5,745 nt of DNA from Clostridiales bacterium. Its GTDB lineage: Bacteria; Bacillota; Clostridia; Oscillospirales; QAMX01. The stretch lies in contig DUUG01000321.1 in the NCBI GenBank assembly GCA_012841675.1, positions 1 through 5,745 on the forward strand, in the 5' to 3' direction. Positions 1 through 5,745 of the stretch are shown here, one piece after another; positions within the stretch are counted from its first letter, which is position 1, and every line of letters begins with the position of its first letter. Both the position numbers and the translations under genes were made by a program. Below the pieces are notes generated by a model, which worked only from the letters and a program-made list of their open reading frames with translations, was not told where the DNA came from and did no database searches.

Positions 1-1968
1 GGTCAGAACTTCGCCTAGGTTAGACGAAAGCATATACCGGATAAATTTTCGAATGTTGTCGTAGATGACACGCCCCTGCCGCACCGCCGCCACAATGGAA
101 GCAAAGTTGTCGTCCTGCAATATAAGATCCGAGGCCTCTTTGGTGACGTCTGTTCCCGTCTGGCCCATGGCAATGCCGATATCGGCTTCCTTGACGGCGG
201 GGGCGTCGTTGACCCCGTCGCCGGTCATGGCAGTGACAAAGCCCCGGCTTTTCAGTGCTCGTAGAATGGCCAGCTTATGCCGAGGGGAAACGCGGGCATA
301 GACGGAAACTTCCGTAACCTTTTGGGAAAGCTCCTGCTCGGTCAGACGGTCTAGGTCGTCGCCGGTTAAAATAGGCGCGCCCTTTCGGGAAATGCCGATT
401 TTTTCGGCGATGGCCTGTGCCGTTAGGGGGTTGTCGCCTGTAATCATAACCGGGCGAATCCCTGCCTTTTTACAGCTTTCCACAGCGGCATAGACTTCGC
501 TTCGGGGCGGATCCTCCATGGCAATAAGCCCGAGAAGCACCATGGACGTTTCGCTTTCCTCTCCTCCCTTTTCGGAAGGAGCCAAAGTTTTTTCCGCCAC
601 AGCCAACACACGCCATGCTTTTTTGGCCATGAGTTTGTTTTCTTCCAATAAAGCGGCCTTCCGGATGCGAGATAAGGGAACAACCCGTCCGTTTTCTAAA
701 ACAAACTCGCTTTTGGCAATGATTACCTCCGGTGCGCCCTTTGCATAAAGGGTTCGTTCGCCCGAAGTGTTGCCGCAGACGACGGACATGCATTTTCGCT
801 CGGAGCGGAAGGTGTTTTCTCGGATACGGGGGTTAGTTTGAGCAAGTTTTTCCGTTGTTATGCCAAATGGCTGCGCCGCATAGAGAATGGCGCCTTCGGT
901 GGGATCTCCGTGGAGGGTATATTGCTTCCCTTTTTGCTCCAATTTGGCATTAGAGCAGAGTACGCCTGCCGTTAAAATTCTGATAACGGCGGAATCTCTG
1001 TCCTTGGGGGAATGGTGGGCGTTGTTGACATAGAGATTTACCACCGTCATCTTGTTTTCCGTCAATGTCCCCGTTTTGTCGGAGCAAATCACACCGACAC
1101 AGCCCAGGGTTTCCACAGCCGGCAGGCGCCGCACAACCGCCGACCGTTTCGACATGCGGGAAACGCCCAGAGCAAGGGAAATGGTCACCACGGCAGGCAG
1201 CCCTTCCGGAATGGCCGCAACGGCAAGGCTTATGCCGGATAGAACCATGTCAAGCACGGGCTCGCCGCGCAAGATCCCCGCTACGGAAACACAGGCGCAG
1301 ATCACAAGGCAGGCAAGCAATATGGTTTTGCCGAGCTTTTTTAGCCGCTGCTGCAAAGGGGTGGCTTCTTGGCGGCTGTCGGCAAGAAGTCCCGCGATTT
1401 TGCCCATTTCCGTTTCCATGCCAATGGCGGTAACAACGGCACGGCCCCGGCCGGAGGTCACAAGGGCGCCCATGTGCACCTTGTTGTTTTTCACAGATTT
1501 GGGCACGGGTAAAGATTCTCCCGTCAGCATAGATTCGTTGCAGGCCAGCTCGGAAATAGAAAACAAGACCCCGTCGGCTCCGATGCGGTCGCCTGTTTCT
1601 AACAGTAGAACATCGCCGGGCACAAGATCCGATGCGGGGATGGTCTGCTCTTTTTGATCGCGAAGGACACGGGCGCTGGGGGCAGTCATGGCCTCTAATG
1701 CTTTTAACGCTTTTTCCGTTCGGTATTCCTGTATAAAACCAAGCATAGCATTGAGAATGACGATGACCAGAATGGAGAAAGCTTCGGAAAATTGATGCAT
1801 GAGAGCGGAAACAACGGCCGCACCAATGAGGACTAATACCATGTAGTCTTTAAACTGTTCTAAGAAAATGGAAAGCGGTGTTGCCCCCTCCTTTTTTTCC
1901 AACACATTTTTCCCGAACTGTGCCTGACGGGCTTTGACCTCCGCTGCGGACAGACCCTGCCGATTCAT
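1..1968 (-). CDS. Cation-translocating P-type ATPase, P2A (Ca2+-type), 3' end cut by window edge
   Basis: Membrane pump that uses ATP to export a cation, most likely Ca2+, through an aspartyl-phosphate intermediate. The frame is open for 656 codons from the ATG at 1968 to the window edge. Visible in order: TM1 about residues 40-57 and TM2 about 63-80; actuator motif LTGES with E151; TM3 about 215-233; TM4 with PEGLP (E255), typical of SERCA/PacL pumps; phosphorylation motif SDKTGTLT with D297; nucleotide-domain motifs GDPTEGA (from 354) and KGAPE (K410); TGD at 510-512; hinge motif TGDGVNDAP with D584 and D588; and the start of TM5 with SSNLGEV (N650, E653). All catalytic residues are intact. 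Family members have roughly 870-900 residues and ten helices, so the rest of TM5 and TM6-TM10 lie outside. An alternative ATG lies four codons upstream at 1980. I chose 1968 because AGGA at 1983-1980 is a usable distance from it but touches the 1980 start. Exact ion is inferred. Confidence 0.95.
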   Translation of the reverse strand, partial: MNRQGLSAAEVKARQAQFGKNVLEKKEGATPLSIFLEQFKDYMVLVLIGAAVVSALMHQFSEAFSILVIVILNAMLGFIQEYRTEKALKALEAMTAPSARVLRDQKEQTIPASDLVPGDVLLLETGDRIGADGVLFSISELACNESMLTGESLPVPKSVKNNKVHMGALVTSGRGRAVVTAIGMETEMGKIAGLLADSRQEATPLQQRLKKLGKTILLACLVICACVSVAGILRGEPVLDMVLSGISLAVAAIPEGLPAVVTISLALGVSRMSKRSAVVRRLPAVETLGCVGVICSDKTGTLTENKMTVVNLYVNNAHHSPKDRDSAVIRILTAGVLCSNAKLEQKGKQYTLHGDPTEGAILYAAQPFGITTEKLAQTNPRIRENTFRSERKCMSVVCGNTSGERTLYAKGAPEVIIAKSEFVLENGRVVPLSRIRKAALLEENKLMAKKAWRVLAVAEKTLAPSEKGGEESETSMVLLGLIAMEDPPRSEVYAAVESCKKAGIRPVMITGDNPLTAQAIAEKIGISRKGAPILTGDDLDRLTEQELSQKVTEVSVYARVSPRHKLAILRALKSRGFVTAMTGDGVNDAPAVKEADIGIAMGQTGTDVTKEASDLILQDDNFASIVAAVRQGRVIYDNIRKFIRYMLSSNLGEVLT

Positions 1969-2000
1969 ATTGTAACACATCCTGTCTGTTAAATTTCTCC

Positions 2001-2028
2001 ATCCTATTTGTATGAAAGTGTCGGTCAA
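2001..2028 (-). promoter_or_regulatory. Candidate sigma-A-type promoter for the cation pump
   Basis: On the minus strand, TTGACC (2028-2023) lies 16 bases before TAGGAT (2006-2001). The -35 box matches five of six consensus positions and the -10 box four of six, including its first two and last two bases. Transcription would start near 1994, giving a leader of about 25 bases before the ATG at 1968. The -10 is weak and the spacer is one base short, so this is tentative. Confidence 0.4.
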
Positions 2029-2090
2029 GCTATGCCCGGCGGAGAAGAAAAACGAACAGGCCAAAGCGATCGCATAAGCAGACAAGAAGC

Positions 2091-2119
2091 TTGCCTTCCG
2101 AAAGGGGGCGTGTTATACT
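2091..2119 (+). promoter_or_regulatory. Candidate sigma-A-type promoter for the propeller-GH2 operon
   Basis: TTGCCT (2091-2096) and TATACT (2114-2119) are separated by the optimal 17 bases. The -10 box matches five of six consensus positions and is preceded by TGT, close to an extended -10. The predicted transcription start is near 2126, leaving a leader of about 25 bases that contains the ribosome binding site of the first gene. No riboswitch or long leader fits in this space, so control is expected at the promoter itself. Confidence 0.6.
2094..2105. promoter_or_regulatory. Candidate repressor operator inside the promoter spacer
   Basis: CCTTCCGAAAGG is a near-perfect 12-base palindrome (five of six pairs match) centred on CG. 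It lies just downstream of and partly overlaps the -35 box, in the spacer before the -10 box. LacI-family sugar repressors commonly bind palindromes with a central CG at such positions. No repressor gene is in the window, and a 12-base imperfect palindrome can occur by chance, so this is only a suggestion. Confidence 0.2.
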
Positions 2120-2133
2120 TTTACAAGCTACAT

Positions 2134-2142
2134 AGGAAAGGA
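2134..2142 (+). promoter_or_regulatory. Ribosome binding site of the propeller gene
   Basis: AGGAAAGGA is a purine-rich Shine-Dalgarno-like run ending 8 bases before the ATG at 2151. It supports that start, which also matches the short N-terminus expected for the family. Confidence 0.65.
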
Positions 2143-2150
2143 AATGGATT

Positions 2151-3167
2151 ATGAAACTAAAACTTTTGCGTAAAGAATTAATTTACCCCGTTGAAAACGC
2201 ACCTTGTCCCAGTGTGCACGCATCTACCCTTGTGAAAATGGCAGATGGGAGAATCGCGGCGGCTTGGTTTGGCGGAACGGCGGAAAAAAATCCCGACGTG
2301 CGGATTTGGTTCTCTGTCATGACCGACGGTATCTGGGAAGCCCCCCGAGCCATTACCCCAGCCAATATGATTGCCGACTGGAACCCGACTCTCTACTGCA
2401 ATGAGAACGGGCGCCTGATTCTGATTTACAAAGAAGGTCTGGACCCCCGGCAGTGGTATTCCATGGTGTCTTATTCCGACGATATGGGCAAAACATGGAG
2501 CCAGGGCGAGCCGTTGGTTTTTGACGACGTAGGTGGCCGCGGCCCTGTGAAAAACAAGATGATTGCCCTTTCCGATGGAAGTCTGCTGGCGCCTGCATCC
2601 CTGGAGGATACGCTAAACCGTTGGGAATGCTTTGCCGATATTTCTTACGACGGCGGCAAGACCTTTGAAAAATCCGCCACGGTTCCCATGACCCGTCCGG
2701 GAGATGACCGGGTGTATTTGAACAAGGAGGAGTTCCCGGCACAGTGCGGCGGCTTAATCCAGCCTACGGCTTGGGAAGAAAAAGAGCGCCCGGGCCGTGT
2801 GCATATGCTTATGCGGTCGTCGTTTTCTTATCTCTACCGCACGGATTCGTCCGATTATGGCAAAACTTGGTCGCCGGCCTACCCCTGCGGATTGCCCAAC
2901 AACAACAGCGGCGTTGATATTGCCCAGCTGGACAACGGCCTGCTTGGTTTAATCTATAACCCTGTGGCCTGCAACTGGGGTCTGCGCACGCCTATTTCTG
3001 TTTCGCTGTCGGATGACAACGCTATTAGCTGGAAAGATACGCTGCATCTGGAAACGGCAGAGGGCGAGTATTCCTATCCCGCCATTATCCCCTATGGCGA
3101 CCGCTTCTGCATGACCTATACTTGGAAGCGGCAAACGATTGCATACGCTGAGGTAGGCATCGAATAG
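2151..3167 (+). CDS. BNR/Asp-box beta-propeller protein, 'sialidase family' (putative intracellular glycan-active enzyme)
   Basis: Probable carbohydrate-active six-bladed beta-propeller of the BNR-repeat-like type (PF13088-like), usually annotated as an exo-alpha-sialidase family protein. It is 338 residues and appears complete. Asp boxes (SxDxGxTW) are visible at residues 109-116, 165-172 and 233-240, with a degenerate fourth at 287-294 where Gly is replaced by Ala. Family-like blocks include PCPSVHAST (18-26), AAAWFGGT (36-43), QPTAWE (204-209), the LPNNNSGVD region (248-256) and the C-terminal block YSYPAIIP to YTWKRQTI (307-330). No signal peptide or membrane segment is seen, so it is probably cytoplasmic. 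The RIP/FRIP arginine motif usual near the N-terminus of classical GH33 sialidases is not visible, so sialic acid cleavage is unproven. Other propeller activities on glycans, such as hydrolysis or lyase action on capped uronic acid or rhamnose ends, remain possible. It is the first gene of an operon, 18 bases upstream of a GH2 enzyme. Confidence 0.88.
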   Translation: MKLKLLRKELIYPVENAPCPSVHASTLVKMADGRIAAAWFGGTAEKNPDVRIWFSVMTDGIWEAPRAITPANMIADWNPTLYCNENGRLILIYKEGLDPRQWYSMVSYSDDMGKTWSQGEPLVFDDVGGRGPVKNKMIALSDGSLLAPASLEDTLNRWECFADISYDGGKTFEKSATVPMTRPGDDRVYLNKEEFPAQCGGLIQPTAWEEKERPGRVHMLMRSSFSYLYRTDSSDYGKTWSPAYPCGLPNNNSGVDIAQLDNGLLGLIYNPVACNWGLRTPISVSLSDDNAISWKDTLHLETAEGEYSYPAIIPYGDRFCMTYTWKRQTIAYAEVGIE

Positions 3168-3170
3168 AAA

Positions 3171-3177
3171 GAGGAGG
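3171..3177 (+). promoter_or_regulatory. Strong ribosome binding site of the GH2 gene
   Basis: GAGGAGG is a full-strength Shine-Dalgarno sequence ending 8 bases before the ATG at 3186. It lies entirely in the 18-base gap after the propeller gene stop, and it fixes the GH2 start against the internal ATG three codons later. It suggests the second gene is translated on its own initiation signal within a shared transcript. Confidence 0.85.
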
Positions 3178-3185
3178 TTGGATAT

Positions 3186-5465
3186 ATGCGCTCCATGGTT
3201 TGGTTGCAAAAATTCGCATTTTCCCGTGGAAAACACCTTTCATGCATGGGACCAAATACAGGATGGACCCCCGTTTTCCTTCCCCATGATATGAATGTGG
3301 ATGCACCGTATGCCGTGGAAGGGCCGTGGCCTTCTCAGCAAGGATATATCCAAAGCCGAAGTGACGGCACCTACCGGTGCGTGTTCACAAAGGACGATGA
3401 AAACCCCGTTACATACCTACTGGCCGACGGGATATACCGCGACTGCGAAATCTATGTCAATGGAATGCATGTCGGGGGAAGCCCGTACGGCTATATCCCT
3501 ATGATTCTCGACATTTCAAATTTTGTCAAACCGGGCGAAAACTCCCTGGAAATCTATGTGAACAATCAAAACGTCCGGGATGATAGGTGGTATTCCGGCG
3601 CGGGCATTTACCGGCGTTTGTCTCTTCTTTCGGTGAGCAAAGCCCATTTTGTACCCGACGGCGTTGCCATTCGCACGGAAATCCGGCCGGATGGGTCGGC
3701 GGAGGTTTCCGTAATGCCCGAGCTGGCCGGAGCCGCTTCGGGACAGACGGTTGACGTGACGATTTTTGGCAAGCATGGCGCGGAAGCTTCCGGCAAGGCG
3801 GATGCTGCAGACGGAGGCGCGTCTGTTTGCTTAGTGCTGGAAAAACCGTCCCTTTGGTCGCCGGAAGAACCCAATTTGTACCATATAGAGCTAACATTGT
3901 GCGAAAACGGTAATGTAGTGGATCAAACAAAAGAAACCTTTGGCGTTCGCCAAGTGAAGTTTGATGCCAAAAGCGGTTTGCGCATCAATGGAAAGCATAC
4001 CTACCTTTGCGGCGTGAATCTGCACCATGACAGCGGCTGTCTGGGGGCGGCATTTTACCCGGAGGTTTGGCGCGAACGGCTGGCGACCCTGAAAAGCTTC
4101 GGCCTGAACGCGGTGCGCACAAGCCACAACCCGCAGGCAAAGGAATTTTATAGCCTGTGCGACGAAATGGGTATTTTGGTTGTGGATGAGCTGTACGACA
4201 AGTGGGACGAAGGCTCATACGATGCCCATTTCTGGGAATGGTATGAGCGGGATGTGGCCGCCTGGATTCGGCGGGACAGAAACCATCCCAGCGTCATTCT
4301 GTACAGTGTTGGCAACGAAGTGGCTTGTCAGGGGCTTCCGACGTTGTTTGACCCTTTGGACAAGTTAGTAGCCGCCGTCAAACAGCACGACGACACGCGC
4401 CCGGTCAGCTTTGGCATGCATCCCTTCGGATGGCCGGAGGAAGTGGCCGCCCTGTCCCCTGAGGGGAAGGCGAAAATCGCGGCAAATATTGCCAAACATG
4501 TGGACGTGCTTCTCTGCAATTATCAGGAGCAATGGTACGAGCTGTACCATGCCTTAACGCCCGAAACCTGCATTATCGGCTCGGAACTGTACCACTGGTA
4601 CACGACTGTAAAAGACGATCCATTCCATTACGTAGAAAAACACCCGTGGCAGTATGTGTACGAACTGCCTTATGTTTTGGGCGGGTTCTATTGGGCGGGG
4701 ATTGACTACCGGGGCGAATCGTCTGAGCCGCCTGTACGGGGATGGGCTTCCGGCTTGCTGGATATTACAGGGCATCCCAAGCCGCAAAGCTATCTGTCCC
4801 AGGCGTATTGGACGGATACTCCTATGGTTGCCGCGGCGCTTTCCGTGCCAAAGGATGCTTTGCCGCCTGCTTTTGAACGGCATGGATGGAGCTTTCCGCC
4901 TTGTGTGCCCCATTTGAACCTTCTGCCCGAGGAAGGGCCGGCGACGATTCTGGTGTTTACCAACTGCGAAAGCGCCTCTCTTTGGCAGAACGGAAAGAAA
5001 CTGGCCGAAAAACCGTTCAAAACCGTCGGCCGCTGTCTGTTTTTCGAGGTAAGCTTGGAAAAAGGCGAGGATTTACTAATTTACGGTGAAAACAACGGAA
5101 CCAAAGCCGCCGAATTTGCTCTTTCGCCCTATGGAGAACCGGCAGGACTATCCGTAACAGCCAGCAAGACAGAGCTGGACGGGGAAAACTCCGCGGATGC
5201 ATCGGTGATTCGTATCCAGTTAGTAGATGAAAAAGGCCGGTCCTGCTATCAAAGCGGAAGCGAGGTTTCCGTTTCCCTTTCCGGACTTACGTTTCTGGGG
5301 ATAGACAACGGAGATATGGCCTCTCGGCATTCGTATTTGCACCCGAAACTGCCCTTATATAACGGGCGTGTGGTTCTTTTTGTCCGAGGTAGCCAGAAAG
5401 GCAAAGGAGAAGTTGCCATATCTTGCGAAAATTGGAAGGCAAGCGTTTCCATTGAGGTTTTGTAA
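3186..5465 (+). CDS. Glycoside hydrolase family 2 enzyme (beta-galactosidase/beta-glucuronidase-like)
   Basis: Retaining exo-beta-glycosidase of family GH2, 759 residues, probably cytoplasmic because no signal peptide is visible. Domains: N-terminal sugar-binding jelly roll about 1-152 (LPHDM at 32-36, SGAGIYRR at 137-144); Ig-like domain about 155-258; TIM-barrel catalytic domain about 262-545; an Ig-like DUF4982-type segment about 580-650; and a C-terminal GH2 Ig-like domain about 655-759 (GIDNGD at 705-710). Catalytic and binding elements are present: GVNLHHD (276-282), RTSHNP (311-316), acid/base E378 in SVGNE, nucleophile E467 in IIGSE, and FYWAGIDYRGE (501-511). The architecture resembles the 750-850 residue DUF4982-containing beta-galactosidases, not the approximately 1,020-residue LacZ. 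Galactoside specificity is the family default; glucuronide, mannoside or other beta-linked substrates cannot be excluded. It is the second operon gene after the propeller protein, and the only downstream signals are terminators. Confidence 0.93.
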   Translation: MRSMVWLQKFAFSRGKHLSCMGPNTGWTPVFLPHDMNVDAPYAVEGPWPSQQGYIQSRSDGTYRCVFTKDDENPVTYLLADGIYRDCEIYVNGMHVGGSPYGYIPMILDISNFVKPGENSLEIYVNNQNVRDDRWYSGAGIYRRLSLLSVSKAHFVPDGVAIRTEIRPDGSAEVSVMPELAGAASGQTVDVTIFGKHGAEASGKADAADGGASVCLVLEKPSLWSPEEPNLYHIELTLCENGNVVDQTKETFGVRQVKFDAKSGLRINGKHTYLCGVNLHHDSGCLGAAFYPEVWRERLATLKSFGLNAVRTSHNPQAKEFYSLCDEMGILVVDELYDKWDEGSYDAHFWEWYERDVAAWIRRDRNHPSVILYSVGNEVACQGLPTLFDPLDKLVAAVKQHDDTRPVSFGMHPFGWPEEVAALSPEGKAKIAANIAKHVDVLLCNYQEQWYELYHALTPETCIIGSELYHWYTTVKDDPFHYVEKHPWQYVYELPYVLGGFYWAGIDYRGESSEPPVRGWASGLLDITGHPKPQSYLSQAYWTDTPMVAAALSVPKDALPPAFERHGWSFPPCVPHLNLLPEEGPATILVFTNCESASLWQNGKKLAEKPFKTVGRCLFFEVSLEKGEDLLIYGENNGTKAAEFALSPYGEPAGLSVTASKTELDGENSADASVIRIQLVDEKGRSCYQSGSEVSVSLSGLTFLGIDNGDMASRHSYLHPKLPLYNGRVVLFVRGSQKGKGEVAISCENWKASVSIEVL

Positions 5466-5540
5466 GCGCGGCAGCGATTAAAGAAACTGCCAATACTCCT
5501 TAACATGACGGCCTATTATATTAAGGAAAAACGAAAGAAA

Positions 5541-5571
5541 AAAGGCAGCAGACCATACTCTGCTGCCTTTT
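5541..5571. terminator. Bidirectional rho-independent terminator
   Basis: A perfect 12-base-pair stem (5541-5552 with 5559-5570; core GGCAGCAGA/TCTGCTGCC) closes a six-base loop, CCATAC. On the plus strand it is followed by TTTT and lies 75 bases after the GH2 stop, so it can end the operon. On the minus strand the U-tract is longer (six T, then CTTTC), so it is arguably the better terminator for transcripts arriving from the right edge. Such a two-way terminator fits convergent genes. Confidence 0.85.
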
Positions 5572-5574
5572 ACA

Positions 5575-5745
5575 CTATAAGAAATGTATTTTTTCTGAAA
5601 CATTGTCAAAAACCGGTGAGTAAAGTAGTTGCATTAGCCTCAGCGGGAATTTTGATTTAGTCCCAGCAAAGGCAGGTTTAGGATGGAATCCAAAACGGCG
5701 CGAAAGCTTTTCGCGCCGTTTTATTAGATTCTTTTGCAAACAGAA
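5575..5745 (-). other. Open frame from the right edge: tail of a hypothetical gene or part of an intergenic repeat
   Basis: Read on the minus strand, the frame is open from the window edge for 56 codons to a TAG at 5577-5575. The stop lies 4 bases before the bidirectional terminator, as expected for the end of a minus-strand gene. The translation includes the blocks HPKPAFAGTKSKFPLRL and LLYSPVFDN, with no domain I recognise. Against a real gene: the perfect hairpin at 5692-5722 sits inside the frame, the plus strand is also open over much of the same stretch, and 56 codons without a stop is not strong evidence. A dispersed repeat that is often mis-annotated as small proteins would explain this equally well. 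Apart from this frame and the two hairpins, I see no other gene in 5466-5745. Confidence 0.2.
5692..5722. terminator. Perfect hairpin, probable second terminator
   Basis: A perfect 14-base-pair inverted repeat (5692-5705 with 5709-5722; GC-rich core CGGCGCGAAA) flanked by AAAA and TTTT, with a tight central loop. On the plus strand the following sequence is T-rich (TTTTATTAGATTCTTTT), fitting a backup terminator for operon read-through or the end of a short RNA from 5580-5690. The minus-strand side has only TTTT followed by GG. It could also be the structural core of a dispersed repeat. Confidence 0.65.

Noticed and set aside
1052..1657. 201-codon plus-strand open frame opposite the cation pump
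   Set aside because: It lies wholly antisense to conserved ATPase domains, is arginine/serine/proline-rich as expected for a shadow frame, and has no domain or ribosome binding site.
2066..2073. GCGATCGC palindrome in the divergent intergenic region
   Set aside because: Only eight bases, not aligned with either promoter, and with no second copy; too little to call an operator.
1981..2112. Possible N-terminal extension of the cation pump resembling a signal peptide
   Set aside because: The frame is open but only TTG codons could start it. It would overlap both candidate promoters, and P2A ATPases do not carry cleaved signal peptides.
3526..3930. 134-codon minus-strand open frame inside the GH2 gene
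   Set aside because: Antisense shadow of the jelly-roll and Ig-like coding region; its composition is low-complexity R/P/H-rich and it has no recognisable motif.
5497..5527. Seven-base inverted repeat TCCTTAA/TTAAGGA with a 17-base spacer
   Set aside because: The stem is short and AT-rich with a long loop, and there is no T-tract directly tied to it; chance occurrence is likely.
5598..5610. TTGACA on the minus strand near 5604 as a -35 box
   Set aside because: The nearest -10-like hexamer, TACATT, is only 15 bases away and transcription would run directly into the terminator at 5571-5541.
5505..5660. 51-codon plus-strand frame starting with MTAYYIKEK after the GH2 gene
   Set aside because: It has no Shine-Dalgarno sequence and reads straight through the terminator hairpin at 5541-5571, so it is unlikely to be translated. 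Its second half overlaps the repeat-like segment.

Overview
The window looks like chromosomal DNA of a Gram-positive, clostridia-like bacterium, possibly a gut Oscillospiraceae-type Firmicute. This is an inference from strong GAGGAGG-type ribosome binding sites, roughly even base composition and a carbohydrate-degrading gene pair; no taxonomic marker gene is present.

Layout. Positions 1-1968 (minus strand) hold the N-terminal three quarters of a P-type Ca2+-type cation pump, cut by the left edge of the window. Positions 1969-2150 are a divergent intergenic region with a candidate promoter facing each way. Positions 2151-5465 (plus strand) hold a tight two-gene operon: a 338-residue BNR/Asp-box beta-propeller protein of the 'sialidase family' type, then, 18 bases later, a 759-residue glycoside hydrolase family 2 enzyme (beta-galactosidase/beta-glucuronidase-like). 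Positions 5466-5745 are mostly non-coding, with two perfect hairpins that look like terminators. On the minus strand an open frame of 56 codons enters from the right edge. It is either the tail of another gene or part of a dispersed intergenic repeat.

How the genes work together. Neither glycan enzyme has a signal peptide or membrane segment, so both probably act in the cytoplasm on oligosaccharides that have already been imported. The GH2 enzyme has all the expected catalytic residues. The propeller protein has Asp boxes but not the usual sialidase N-terminal arginine motif, so its 'sialidase' label should be treated as a fold assignment rather than a proven activity. A plausible reading is stepwise trimming: the propeller protein removes or processes a capping sugar and the GH2 enzyme removes the beta-linked sugar beneath. 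No transporter or regulator is inside the window. The cation pump is transcribed away from the operon and is probably unrelated to it.

No CRISPR array, tRNA, rRNA, transposase or phage gene was seen. The most uncharacterised items are the true substrate of the propeller/GH2 pair and the right-edge repeat-like segment.
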